From Agapanthus africanus (lineage: Eukaryota; Streptophyta; Magnoliopsida; Asparagales; Amaryllidaceae): a DNA stretch of 64,000 bases. The DNA lies in NCBI GenBank assembly GCA_030015575.1, contig JASDDO010000016.1, forward strand, positions 68,073,396 to 68,137,395, in the 5' to 3' direction. Below the pieces are notes generated by a model, which saw only the letters and a list, made by a program, of their open reading frames with translations, was not told the origin of the DNA and made no database searches. This document shows positions 10,040-22,690 of this stretch, piece by piece. Within the stretch, counting starts at the first letter, position 1. The number at the start of each line of letters is the position of its first letter. Both the position numbers and the translations under genes were made by a program.

Positions 10040-13000
10040 TGTATTAGTGATATATGCCCTAGAAGTCATTATTGTATCATACTGGTTTGTATATTACTTA
10101 ATGGAAGCTTGGGATATTCACAGTTGTATTGACAGTCTTGCTCAAAATGGTAGTATGCTACTTGGTTTGTTTCTACCTCAATATTTGCACGTGTTTATTT
10201 TAGCATATCGCTTATACATATTGGTAGAGCCCTTAGGATTTTTGCTTGATTACCAGCGTTGTGATGGCAGTCACACTAGTGGGGGCTGGGTAGTCTACAA
10301 GCACATCTGTTGGATATAGTGCCCTAAAAGTCAATTATTGGATCACAGGCACGTGATTGCAATGATTGAGAGAGGACCTATGCCGGTAAGACAGTCTTAC
10401 TCAAGATGATAGTATGCTATCTGGTTTATCTTTATCATCGTGTACTGCTTCAGATGACCTTACAGGTCACTATTGCACGTTGATAGAGCCCTTAGGATTC
10501 TTGCTTGACTGCAAGCAGTATGATGACGATCATATACGTGGGAGCTGGGGTCTATAAGCACATCCTTAAAAGGTCCCTAGTTATGGGAGTTTTCGAGACA
10601 GGGCATCGATACTCTAAAGTAGACTAGTGTATACAGTCGAGACGCCGACGAGGGGCGGTGGCCGGTCTCATAAGCCATTGGTGTTAGTTGGTTCACCTAA
10701 GATGTATACAGGTGCTCATTGGGTTATGAGTACACCGGACAGGACTCGCCGGGAACATGCAAGTTGGTATTATACCTGACGTCAGATAGCAGTTCCCTGG
10801 TGACATGTGTACAGGTTAGTTCATCGACCTGAGATCGTCATTTGTCTCGTGTGAGTTCCCACTGTGCTTTGATTACTACCCTACCACGGCTCAAAGGAGT
10901 CGTGCAAATAGGTTTTAGTTTGGTACAGTCCCGAGCCACATGGAGGCAGTGAGCGGATCGGCAAGGATTCTTCTCTCCCGGTATTGGGGGTGAGGTTGCG
11001 CTGTGTCTAGGAGAGCCGTTACACGATGTCCTTGGCCTAGAAAGGAGATTTACTGGTAGGTATTCCAGTAGTATCTCAGGGTGTTCTGGGCTACACTCCG
11101 ACACGACTTGTACCGCTTTTGGGGGTCTGACTTTTACAAACCCCCAAGGCCCGCCATGCGATGCTCATAGACGAACGGACCGGACTGTACGGATATTGTC
11201 ACTAACAGGCTCAGTAGGGTGTCAGGATGAGTTCGCTCATCGACTTCCCTTTTGGTCAATACCAGGTAGCCCGTTACGTACGACTAATACCTCTGACGTG
11301 CTAGTGGTTAAATCCATAGCCAAAGTATCGACGAGTCTTTAGAGTCCCTCACAGACAGTTTCTCAAGTTTCGGGCAAAACGTTGTAGAGACCGTATGGAT
11401 TTATGGCAGGATTCGAACATACGCGTGCACTTGTGCACGTGTCATGGTTCGGACGGATAATACTAGCGGGCTTTGGTTTAAGCCAGATCCCAGTATTATA
11501 CTGTGTAGATTTTGTCTCATTGCATTCGTATTCAGTCGGAATACAAATGCGGATATGTATATACAGTCGCGGGGTTATCCTGTAATTTGTTACAGGATCG
11601 TTTTTTGAAGTTGCCAGTTTGCGTTCCGATTCGGCCATTTTTCTTTCTATCCTTTCATGGCTGATTTTTGCATTGAAGGGGGTCTTTTTGCAAAAGTGGA
11701 AATTAGTATTGGAGGGGGGTTTTCATGGTCACCGGGGCTCCAGCAGCACATGGAGGCTTCATGAGTTTTCTAGAGTGCTTAGCTTCTTTTTTGGTGCCTT
11801 TTCCTTGCATTTATTATGAAAGGATTGAGGTGGATATTGGTGTGACAATATTTCCTCATTATCACCATACTTTGCTTACACTCACCTCCCTTGATTACCT
11901 CCCTCCTCCCAAATATGGCCAGCCACTATTTTTGGGGAAAAAACATTCTTTTTGGGGTGAGGAATTTTTGGTTCATTCTCATTGCAAAGAAAAATTCCTC
12001 AAGCTCATTCCACTTGCACATTTTCTTCTCCACTCCAAAAATGGCAACTTCGATTAACCCTTGAGACAAAGAGTTCTACACTACTCTACTTCAACCTTGG
12101 ACACGTCGACTAGCACACTTCGTGCCCGAGTTACTTCGGATGAAGCGGGGGCCCGTAAAAATACTTCTCGATGCGGTGCCCATCCGACGAGGAGATCGGA
12201 GATCAGTGATGCCGCGAGGTGCTTGGGATGGTGGCCAAAGACCGAAGGACACGGGTCGATCGGTATAGCTTTCCAACCCTCTCTCTAGATAGCTAGTTGT
12301 AGGTTAATGGTTCGATCCGTGTTTTTAAACATACGATAGCGCCAGTTTCAAGTTAAGAAAAAGTTTTTGTTTCCGCATTTTGGCCTCGGAAAGACGGCCG
12401 GGGCGCTATCGTAGACTTACAACATCCTTATACATGTCCCTAGTCGTAGGATTATCGAGATGGGGCATCGATACTCCAGAGTAGACTGGTGTATATGCTT
12501 CTCATCCCAGCAAGGGAAATGGTCTATCCCACAGCCATTAATACGTCGTACTGGAGATAGTATGCAGGTGCTCATTAGGTTATGAGTACCCTGGACAGGA
12601 CTCGTCGGGGACTGCTGGTGGGTATTATACCTATCGTCGGGTAACAGTTCATAGGTGACATGAGTACAGCTTAGTCCGTCGACTTGGTACTGCTACTTCG
12701 CCTCGAGTGTGTACCCACTGTACTTTGATTACTACCCTACCATGGCTCAAAGGAGTCATGCAAACAGGTAGTAGTTGGGTGCAGTCCCGAAGCACTTGGA
12801 GGCAGTGGCGGTTAGATAGGATTCGACTCTTCCGGTATTGGGGGTTGATATCGCGCTGTGTTCGGTGAGCCATTACACAAAGTCCCTGGCCAGGGCAAGC
12901 GAGATTTACTGGTTGGTATTCCAGTAGTTTCTCAGGGTGTTTTGGGCTACACTCCGGCACGACTTATTGTGCTATTAGGGGTCTGACGATTACCGCCTCC

Positions 13001-14161
13001 CTAGGCCCGATATGTGATACTCTTTGATGAACAAACCAGACTGTACCGAGATTATTACAGTCAGGCTCAGTAGGAGTTCGGATGGGTTTGCTCATCGGCC
13101 TTCTTATCGACAAATACCTAGGTAGCCGTTACGTGCAGCTAGTACCGCTTGCGGCTTGTGGTTAAACCCACTGCCAGCGTACTGTCGAGTCTTTAGAGTC
13201 CCATATAGAGAGTTTTCCTGCATCGGGCGAAAGATGTAGAGGGCGTACGGTTTTATAGCAGGGCTTCGATCATGTACGTGCACTTGTGCGTGTATGATGT
13301 TCAGGCGGATAATACTAGTGGGTTTTGGTTTAAGCCGGATCCTAGTATTATATTGATGGATCAGCTTCGTATCTTTGTATTCGTGTTTCTCGGAACACGG
13401 ATGCGGGTATGTATATACGGATGAGAGGGGCATTCTTCTAATTACTCAAGATTGCTTATAGAAGAAGGCACCTCATTAGGGTTTTGATTATTTATATGAT
13501 TAAAACAATTATGAGGTGGAGGAAATATATTGTTATATTGATATATGATAATTCAAGCATGGCTACTTGGTTTGACTATTTGACTTAGATATTTTGTGAG
13601 ATATTTTTAGCGCTAGATATTTTGGGTGAGATATTTTCTCTTCACATGCTTATGGTCATATCAAGAGAGCCATCACAATTATCATTTGTAAAAAATACTT
13701 TCTCTTTCCTCAAGTTCCATCTTCTTCTTTCTCTCAACCCTTAAGGTCTCATGAGTTGAGTAAACTAGGATTCTAAGAGACAAATAAATCCATCTTCATT
13801 CTATACATCACCTAAGACATCTAGTTTAGCAAGCTAGTTGCCTTAGTTACCTCAGATTGAGGTAGGAGCTCAGACTATAGACTCTTTGGTGGATCGTCTT
13901 TGACTTGAGGAAGTCGACGAGGAAGCTACGATCCGGATCGATCCTCGGAGCCTATGATGACGAGGAGGACAGTGGAGAAGACCCGAAGGACTTGTATCTT
14001 GAGGTATAAAATTCTTTCCGAGTAGTTAAACCTCAAGTAGTATTCTAGCTAGGGTTTATGATCGATCCTCGGTTCTAGTTGGTGTTGCGAAGCCCATAAA
14101 AATCATTTTCTGCCATTTCCGCCTCCCCGCGAACACGTGGGGCACGCGACATTGACTTACA
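10040..14161 (+). repeat. 5' LTR of Copia-B, split by a solo LTR
   Basis: The LTR starts TGTATTAGTGATATATGCCC and ends CTTACA at 14161, one base before an initiator-Met primer site. Without the 10308-12421 insertion and one copy of its target duplication it is about 2,003 bp, close to the 1,951-bp LTR of Copia-G, which begins and ends similarly. The U3-like part holds an inverted repeat around ACGTGCAC near 13277. Part of this LTR (13356 onward) is duplicated at 24020. Confidence 0.85.
10308..12421 (+). mobile_element. solo LTR of the Copia-A family
   Basis: It begins TGTTGGATATAG and ends CTTACA, 2,114 bp, flanked by the 5-bp duplication ACATC at 10303-10307 and 12422-12426. No internal region is present. 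Both ends and internal order match the 3' LTR at 5361-7616. It arose by insertion of a full element into the Copia-B LTR followed by LTR-LTR recombination. Confidence 0.92.
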
Positions 14162-14162
14162 G

Positions 14163-14175
14163 TGGTATCAGAGCC
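14163..14175 (+). other. primer binding site, initiator-Met tRNA (Copia-B)
   Basis: TGGTATCAGAGCC follows the LTR end after one G. It is complementary to the 3' end of plant initiator methionine tRNA, the usual Copia minus-strand primer. This shows the upstream LTR is a 5' LTR. Confidence 0.93.
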
Positions 14176-14413
14176 TCTCATAAACCTTAGATAGCTTGTA
14201 GCAATGTTATAAATCCGCCATTTTTGTCGCCCAAAAACTGCCGAAAAAAACAGTTTCCAAAATTGAAGTTTTGAGTTGTTTGCACACCCCGCAGGCTCAC
14301 GGTTTGAAACGAGAAGGCGCGGGGTGGAGCGTGCGCACCCAGGGGACACCCGGGGGGAGACCGAACGGCTAGGCCCACTCCCCAAGACCACAACAAGGTG
14401 GTCTTTGTTGGTG
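14176..14413 (+). other. stump of the Copia-B leader
   Basis: About 240 bp of untranslated leader remain before reversed LTR R1 interrupts it. They include an inverted repeat CACCCCGC/GCGGGGTG between about 14284 and 14333. The rest of Copia-B is not in the window. A minus-strand open frame of 111 codons across 14056-14391 recurs at 24720-25055 only because the region is duplicated. Confidence 0.65.
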
Positions 14414-16041
14414 TGTCGTAGCGTCTCTAGTTGGGCTGCAACATCATAAAGTAATGAACTTTTGAATTTCTAGAGGGCTATTACAAACGAACTACGAATC
14501 GTAACTAGAGATTAAGGTAATATCAACAATATAGGAAGTCTAAGCTAAAGGAAAAGGAAATACAACCTTTGTATCCAACTCCTACACTCTTTTGGACTCC
14601 TACGGCTTTGCTCGAAGCTTGGATCAACTCCGCTCAAGGTCCTTCGTCGTCCACGATGATCCACCCGGAGATTTCTAGGTCAAGCTCGTTTCTTCACAAA
14701 ATCAAGATGAAGTGGAGAAAACACTCTACACTAAAGGGTTAGGGTAGTGTAGAATGGTTGTGTGGTTTATATACTCACTCAAAAACCCTTTCTTTTTAAG
14801 TTCCTCACTCTTTTGAAAACTCAAGAGAGCTTGAAGAAGGAGGAAGAAGAAGATGGCAAAGCTTTTGTCAATATTATGAAAAAACTTTATCCAAAATTAA
14901 AAAGAAAAGAATATATATGAGACACTCTCAAATATAACCATAGTTAACTAAATATCTAGATATTTTATAGATGGGTTAAAGAACAAAGGAAATATATAAC
15001 CATAGTAAAAGTCAAAGGTCAAATAAGAAGAATGTAGAAACAATGCGTTATTTAGCTAATTTCCTTTTTCATTAATTCATTAACAAAAATGTAGATATTT
15101 ATCAACCATGTGAGTCTTGCATTGCCATCTCCTATGTATCAACAACTATAATACATATGTATGTATGTATGTGTGCATGCACATCATCATGTGCACGTAT
15201 AAACATATATGTATACATCCGAAAGAAAATGTTTAATTAAAAGCGAGCTAAAAGTTAATATTAAATCAACACTTAATTTAATAAATCGGTCATATCACAT
15301 ATGACCCAACCAATAGTAAACGCCTGATTAGAATACGGTATCACATATTCGCATTTAATCGAGCTCCCACGCATATCTCATATGAACACCACATCGTTTC
15401 ACCTGAGCTAGAAAAATCCTGTGTGGAACTCTGAGACTCGTCAATACGCCGGAAGTAGGCGATGATCATATCAAAACACCCACAAGCCACAAGCGGTCAG
15501 CTAAACGTAACGGCCACCCGGGTATTGAGCGAACAGAAGAACTACAAGCGAACTTGTCAAAGCTCCCGCAAAGTCATTGATAACACCTACCGTACAGTCC
15601 GGTCTCTTCGTCTGATATGCTGCATATTGTTCATATCATAATTTTGCATTATTATATTTCCCATTCTTAGTCATTTTACAAATAAACAGGAGCTTATTAC
15701 CCATGTCTGCTATATAGTTGCAGGTTACAGGTTCTCGGAACAAAACCAGTGAAAAAGATGAAAAGACGATACAAAAGTGAGACTACGAACAACAAATGGA
15801 AGAATCTTGATCAAGCCTACAGCTGGAGAGCAAACGAAGATCAAAGAACGAGTTCACAAAGCACAAAGGCAGTGCAAGGTTCAAGACTTCGACACGAAGC
15901 AAACGGTAAAGTCCACAACATCATTCACTGTGGAAATCTGGAAGAAAACTATAAAACAATCTGAGAAACCAAGTGAAGAAAATAGAAGAAACAAAGCAAC
16001 AGAAGAAGACCTGAAGAAATGATGCATCAAGCTCTCAATAT

Positions 16042-16090
16042 GGCCGCAGAACCGCGGCCAAACCAAGCATATGGCCGCGGATCCGCGGCC
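16042..16090. promoter_or_regulatory. paired-palindrome cassette, Gyp-D solo LTR
   Basis: Two 18-bp palindromes (GGCCGCAGAACCGCGGCC and GGCCGCGGATCCGCGGCC) are separated by 13 bp. The first has one mismatch from perfect symmetry. They lie 124 bp upstream of a TATA box. Just downstream, CGCACGTGTCGGTGCGT-type short repeats follow. Confidence 0.85.
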
Positions 16091-16214
16091 GTGCGTCGCA
16101 CGTGTCGGTGCGTATCGCACGTGTCGGTGCGTCGGTGCATTAACTCGGTTTTTCTTTAGGGTAAAATTGTAAATGCAGATGTGAATTGATTGTAACCCTA
16201 GGGTTTATATGCTC

Positions 16215-16222
16215 TATAAATA
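16215..16222 (+). promoter_or_regulatory. TATA box of the Gyp-D solo LTR
   Basis: TATAAATA lies between the palindrome cassette and the region expected to be transcribed. It aligns with the boxes in the other Gyp-D LTR and in Gyp-F. Transcription start is expected about 30 bp downstream. Confidence 0.7.
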
Positions 16223-17593
16223 GAAACCCTAAACCTCTTTTTGAGGTATGCCTCTTCTTGTGCCTCATTTTATCTATCAAAATTCAGAATTCAATTCCTG
16301 TAATGATTGAAGAGAGCATCAAATAAAAATTAGAGCAAGTTTTCTTTTTATTGCCCTAGTTAATTTTCTTTCTACCCTAGTATAACTTTTATTATCTGCA
16401 CTAGCATAACTTTTATTATCAGCCCTGGTTAATTAGTTTAGAACATGTTTATCAATTTCGTAATGAGTGAGTAGATCCTCGCTTGTTAGGGTTAGGAATA
16501 GGAAAGGTTTGAGAGATGAAAATCTCTCACCCCATTCTTGCCCATCACATATTTTTATAGGACTCCATGCATACATACACACACCGCTCCCTACGGCATC
16601 CTATCCCACGAGGTAGTGGTGATACTATAGTATAAAAGACCGGTTGTATATGTTTCCTTTGAGATTAGGGTAAGAATTAAGAAAGGAAGGACAAGAACCT
16701 AGAGGAAGAAACATCGTTTCTTCCCGATGGTACTAATCCACTTTATTGATTATTACCATAACACCTCAGAGATCTAAATTAGGGCTTTGAAAGCGGTGAG
16801 AAATCTTAAATTTCCAAACATAACCTAAACCTAGATTCTAATCCTAGTCTAAATCAACTTAGTTTTTAGTGATAATTAAACCAACACCGTTTGGAATTAA
16901 CTCGTTAGAACAATTAGGAAATACACAACATCCCTGTGGACCGACCCGTACTCACCGGCTAGCTACCAAGCGACGCCGTTCTTGATTGCGGTAAAAAAAA
17001 TATTTTTGATAACAACATCTATCATTCAATCACATATCAAGTCTAGGGATGGAATCGTTGAGCCCTAATAACTCAATAAGTCATGTCGATATGGACTATG
17101 ACCGGTCGAGAAACTACTGATAACACTTATCAGTAAATCTCATCATCCCTGGCAAGGGACTTCGAGTCAAATCCAATTGCACATAGCACAATATCAACTC
17201 CCAATATCGGGAGAGACGAAACCCCTCCTATCGCTAATTTTCTCCATGTATCTCGAGACTGTACCCAAAAGCCACATGTTTGCATAACTCAGTAGAGCCG
17301 TGGTTGGGTGGAAATCAAAGTATAGTGGGAGAACACACAAGACTCTATGACGATCTCGGGTCTACAGACTAACCAGTACCTGTGTCACTTGAGAACTGCT
17401 ATCCGACGATAGACATAATACCATATAGGAGTTCTCGATGAGTCCGTTCAGTGTACCCAGTCTCTACTAAGCACCCGTATACAATCTTTGATGTCACAAC
17501 ACCAATAGATATAGGATCATCCATCGCCCATCATATGGGTCAAGAAACGTATATGCTAGTCTATTCTGGAATATCGATGCCCTGTCTCGATAT

Positions 17594-19793
17594 TGTAGGG
17601 TTATCTTAGCACCATAGCAAGGTTTTGGAAAGCATCAATCATGTCACTTTAAAATTTTTGGTTTGCTAAAGAAACCCTAACCAAGATCTTAACTAGAGAC
17701 ATTAGGATAAACAAGCATGTAAACAAGTTTACATCTAAGAGTTAGGGATTACAACCTTTGTAGTCCGTTCCTTCACTTCTAAAGCTTCGTGTTGAGTTCT
17801 CTTCGCTGCGATCATCGAGTACACGGACTCAAGAGAGGCTCCATGAAGAGAAAGATGTAAGCTTGCTTCCAATCTTCAACAACAAAGATGATCTACCTTG
17901 AAGAAAATCAAGCCCAAGCTCTTGCTTCACTAATCATGTATTAGCAAAGCAAACACCCTAATCTAAGAGGGTAGAATAGATGAGGATGATGAAGTAGGAA
18001 TTTAGCTCTCATTTGTTTTTAATTTCTCACTCAAAATCATCACATATCAAAAAGCTAGTAAGCTTTTTCATCCAAGAAGAAAGAAGAAGAAGAAGCAAAT
18101 CATTTTGTGATGAATAATGAATTATCATTGTATGGTTACAAATCAACCATGGGTTAATCAAGAAGACTTAACCCTTGTAGAGAATCAACTAGGGTAAAGG
18201 GTTTGGGTTGGGTTAATAAAATATCTACACAAAAATATCTTTGCTTAAAACAAAAATAAAGCTTCTAGAAACTTCATGAAAAAGCTAACCCAAATCAAAC
18301 CCTAACTATGTTTAATCTCCACAAATCATGTTGCATTTATAATCATAACTTGTTACAATATTATATATCACATATATAATATATTTTGTAACAAAATAAA
18401 ATAATACAATTAACATATATCACATATATATCAATGTATTATCCAAGTGAGAAAAAGAACCTTTTAGTGAGCTTATATTAGTTAATGTAACTTAATATAT
18501 CACATATATAATTATACATTAAATTATCGAATCAACACTTGATCCGATAATCCGGCTATATCGCATATAACCGACTAATATATCATGTACCGATTCATCG
18601 AATCAACACTTGATCCGATGACCCGGCTATATCACATATACACAGACGATATCATATATCACGAGAATGGAATACGACATCTCATATCGTAATATTCTCG
18701 GTCCCGCACATATCACATATGTGCTCCTACTCCATTTTGCCTGAGCCAGGAAACCTATGTGTAGGACTTTAAAGAATCGTCAATACGCCGACAGTAGGTG
18801 ATGATCATATCAAACACCCACAAGCTGCAAGCAGTCAGCTAAACGTAACAGCCACCCAGGTATTGAGCAATCAGAATATCAATAAGCAAGCCTGTACATT
18901 CTCCTATGAATCCAACCAGTAACACTCCCGTACAGTCCGGTCTTTTCGTCTGATATGTCGCATATCTCGCCTAGGGGTGGTAAACGTCAGACCCCGGTTG
19001 CTTGATAAGTCATGTCGATATGAGGTCCATAACAGTTCGAGAAACTACTGATAACACTTACTAGTAAATCTCAGCAATCCTGGCCAAGGATTTCCAGTTA
19101 TAGCCAATCGAACACAGTGCAATATCAACTCCCTATACCGGGAGAGACGAAACCCCTCCTATCACTCATTACCTCCATGTGATTCAGGACTGTACCCAAA
19201 AGCCACCTTTTTGCATGCCCTCTTGGACGTGGTATGATGGAAATCAAAGCACAGTGGGAATCACACAAGACTCTATGATGATCTCGGGTCTACAGACTAA
19301 CATGTACCAGTGTCACCAGAGAACTGCCATCTGACGTGAGGTATAATACCATCTGGGAGTTCTCGGCGAGTCCGTCCAGTGTACCCAGTCTCTACTGAGC
19401 ACCCTTATACCTTCTCTGATGTCAAACACCAATGGATATGGGATCATCCATCGACCATCATATGGGTCAAGAAGCGCATACGCTAGTCTACTCTGGAGTA
19501 TCGATGCCCTGTCTCGGTACTCCCACGACTAGGAGCATTTGAAGGATGTACTTAGCGACTACGCTGTCCCCACCAGTATGATCAGCATCATAGTCCTGGT
19601 AGTCAAGTACTCATCCTAAGGGCTTTATCAACATGTAACATAGAGACAATCAGAGTACATGTTAAGATAAAGAGTAACCAGATAGCATACTATCATGTCG
19701 AGCAAGAAAGTCCTCCCTATATATGTCCAAGCATCCACTACAATATACATCGTATGTACAACAATGGCCTCTAGGGCATACATATAACTAACA
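17594..19793 (-). repeat. 3' LTR of Copia-R2
   Basis: On the minus strand it begins TGTTAGTTATATGTATGCCC and ends CCCTACA, 2,200 bp. It is preceded by a GTGCAAGTGAGAGA purine tract at about 19794-19810. The LTR of Copia-E (31502-33702) is 2,201 bp and clearly the same family. Confidence 0.9.
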
Positions 19794-19810
19794 ATCTCTC
19801 ACTTGCACTA

Positions 19811-22690
19811 GGGCCATCTGTTGTGGTATCGCATACCCAACAATCAGCTGTGGTTGAAGTATCTCATACTCAACCATCCCATAAAAGTCTCTACTTGGAA
19901 ATAGGCCTTTGTGAGTGGATCCACGCTGTTGTCCTCTGTGTCCACTCTCCTAAGCTCGATCTCCCTGGAGATCAACCATTTCCATGATCAGGTGATACTT
20001 CCTAAGAATTTGTCTGGATCACAGATGGAACGGGGGTTCCTAGGCATAAGCCACAACTCCATTGTCACACAATGGTAGGAACAAAATTCATCTCATGAAC
20101 TCATATATATCCTGACTGCCTCTTTGGTAGCATCCTTGGTAAAGATGTATCATGCCTTTAATCGTCTAGTAAGTCACGGTATCTATCTTGGAACTCTTCC
20201 TACATACCGTCCCTCCACTAAGGGTATAGACAATGCCTGCGACTGACATTCAGTCGTCCTTATCACCGTGGAACCTTTCCAGTGATTCTCCCCAGGATCG
20301 ATTGATACCATCTCACTATAACTAGTGAGAATCCTAATATCCAATTTGATCTATCTCATAGATCCATAATCCAGGATTTATGAGGTATCACCTTGATCCT
20401 ATATGGAGAATCTTTGTAATAAGAGGAGATTGACTGAGCATAGCATAGGAAACTTCTTCCCTATCAAGAGTATGTCATCCACGTACTATACGTGGATCAC
20501 CACTATACTCCCTATTACCTTTTTGTACATACTTGGATCATCTACCATTTTGATGAAGTCAAACTCTTTGACTACTACATCAAAACAGACATTCCAACTC
20601 CGCGATGCCTTATTTATCACATAAAACATCTTGCACACGTTTCCGCTGCTCCCACTTTTTACGAAGCCCTCTGGCTGTGTACTTATAGACGCTCTCTTCC
20701 AAATCACTATTTAGAAAAGCAGTCATAACACCCAACCGCCAGATATCGTAGTCATGGTATGTAGCAGTGGCAAGTAGGATCTGGATGGACTTAAGCATAG
20801 CTTTGAAAGTCTCAACTTTTCCATGTACACCAAGTAATCTTCTCAAGATATACTTGCTTCTGATGGGGATTTAACCCATCAGATAAAGCAACCAAAGTCC
20901 ATACTTTGTTGGTGTATAAGGATTGCATCTCAGATCGCTAAGCATTCAGCCATTCTCACAGAGTCCCCACTCCTGATGGCCTGCTCGAAACTAGTTGGGT
21001 CATCATCTCATGATGCAATCCTCTCTCCCACTGTCATAGAGAAATCGAAGTATCTCTCTGGTGGATGAGGAACCCTACCAGATCGGCGGAGAGGCTGAGG
21101 TTTGTTGGAAACTATTGAATCCTCCGGGTTTACCAAATCATCAGCTGCAGTTTGTATAGCTGGAACTCCTTCCAGTTCTACCTCATGACCACTAATTTCT
21201 TCACAAGAAATTCCCTTTTTCTCAAAAAGTGGTATGCCGAGAAATAAAACATCTTTTGTTCCTCGGTGTGGTAGAAGATATTCCCTTGCGAATGCTTGGG
21301 ATATCCAACAAACTTCCATAGAACTGACCTTGCCTCGAGCTTGTCTGGATTTTTCTTTTGACATAGGCCGGACAACCCCAAATCTTAACTTCCTCAAGAG
21401 ATGGGCTCTTCCCATACCATATAACATATGGAGTGGTAGGCATTGGATTTGGTTGGAACCCTATTCAATAGGTATGCAACTTCTCAAGTGCATAACCCCA
21501 AAAGAAAATAGGCAACTCAGTAGTACTCATCATAGAGCACACCATATCACAAAGGGTGTAATTGCTCCGCCCCGATACACCGACGTGATGTGGTGTATTC
21601 GGAGGAGTAATGCTGAGAAAGAATCTCATTCTCCTTTAGAATAGTCCAGGAATTCCGTGCTCAAGTATTCTCCTCCTTGATCTCATCAAAGGACATAATA
21701 CTTTTACCCGTTTTTGGTTCTCTACTTCTAATTTATATTCTGTGATTATCTCAAAAGTTTCGGACTTGTATTTCAACAGGAACATATGTCTGAATCTTGA
21801 GAGATCATCAGTGAATGTAATGAAGTACAAAGAACCTGTCCTGGCATATGTAGACATGGGACTATCATACACCATCATGTATCAATCCCAAGAGTTCACT
21901 AACTCTTTCTCTGTTTTCAATAAACGGAGTTGTGGTCATCTTATCTTTGTGACATGACTGGCAAGTTTTACAAGATGTAAATCCAAACTAATTTAAATAT
22001 GCATCTTTATGTAACTTCAGCTAGTCGGGTCGCATTGATATGACCTAGTCTACAATGCCTCAAGAAGGATTCGTTCATTTCTGAACTCTTCCTCTTGTGT
22101 GTGTTCTGTACGTTAAGAACTGTGGTTTGATTTAGAACATCTATGCTTTTAGATAACGTGCCTGAACCGATCAACTCTTGATATAGGAAATGTTCAAAAC
22201 ATTATCCAACAATACAAAATTATATCCTTCTTTACTAATAAAGAGACTAATATGATGTTTATATCAGATTCGGTATCTAATAACATTCGTTCAGAATCAA
22301 TGTATTCTGGTAATACAGGGTGATAACTGCCAACAGACTTGGCTGCAACACTTGCATCATTTCCAACTCTTGAAACTTATCACCCGTTCTCAGTTCTCTA
22401 CTTATCTGTAGCCCATGTAACAAATTACATTTGCGGGATCCTGATCTGGTATCTCATACCCAGGACGTAAAGGATACTGAGAAGCAGTTCTCGGTAATGA
22501 ACACACCCGAAGATGATGCATCAGCATGTACTTTCTTCGTTTAGGCGGTACGGGAATTCTGGTAATCCCCTATTTCCTACTCTGTCTTATAACAATTATA
22601 AGTTGGAGTGGGACCAACGTTCCTTAGCGCAGTATAACAAGCGGGTTCGGTCAAGACATCCATATTATTATCTTGATTAAGGTGTGACAT
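19811..22690 (-). pseudogene. Copia-R2 gag-pol remnant
   Basis: Minus-strand fragments in order: gag ATG at 22688-22690 followed by only about 80 codons before the protease; protease near 22380-22500; integrase around 21640-21880 (FTDDLSRFRHMFLLK) and 21180-21440; RT around 20600-20900 (MTAFLNSDLEE) with YVDD near 20460-20490 directly preceded by an in-frame TAG. Many stops and frameshifts interrupt it. Most of gag is missing, as in Copia-E, so it needed proteins in trans even when young. Confidence 0.75.

Larger units (their letters stand above)
15628..17032 (+). mobile_element. solo LTR of Gyp-D
   Basis: It starts TGTTCATATCATAATT and ends ATTCAATCA, 1,405 bp, flanked by CATAT at 15623-15627 and 17033-17037. 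The duplicate at 26292 has the same LTR at the same CATAT site but there it is followed by a primer site and internal region. Small open frames at 15749-16120 are within the LTR and are not supported as genes. Confidence 0.92.
14414..17593 (-). repeat. R1: reversed Copia LTR, split by Gyp-D solo LTR and truncated by Copia-R2
   Basis: Read on the minus strand this is a Copia LTR related to those of Copia-R2 and Copia-E. The left edge is taken as TGTCGTAGCG (TGTAGTAGCG in the duplicate at 25078), the complement of an LTR end. It is interrupted at 15628-17032 and ends at 17593, where the Copia-R2 LTR begins. The missing start of this LTR should lie to the right of Copia-R2 but the tandem-duplication junction intervenes. 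The exact left edge is uncertain by a few bases. Confidence 0.65.

Noticed and set aside
14163-14175. TGGTATCAGAGCC sites considered as tRNA gene fragments
   Set aside because: Each lies one base after an LTR end and has no tRNA body next to it; they are primer binding sites.
14056-14391. A 111-codon minus-strand frame repeated at 24720-25055, apparently conserved
   Set aside because: The two copies are parts of the tandem duplication and overlap an LTR end and primer site; conservation is by descent of DNA, and no domain is seen.
15749-16120. Lys-rich short frames in the Gyp-D LTRs (also 26441-26730)
   Set aside because: They lie within an LTR across the palindrome cassette, are duplicated with it, and have no domain or consistent start.
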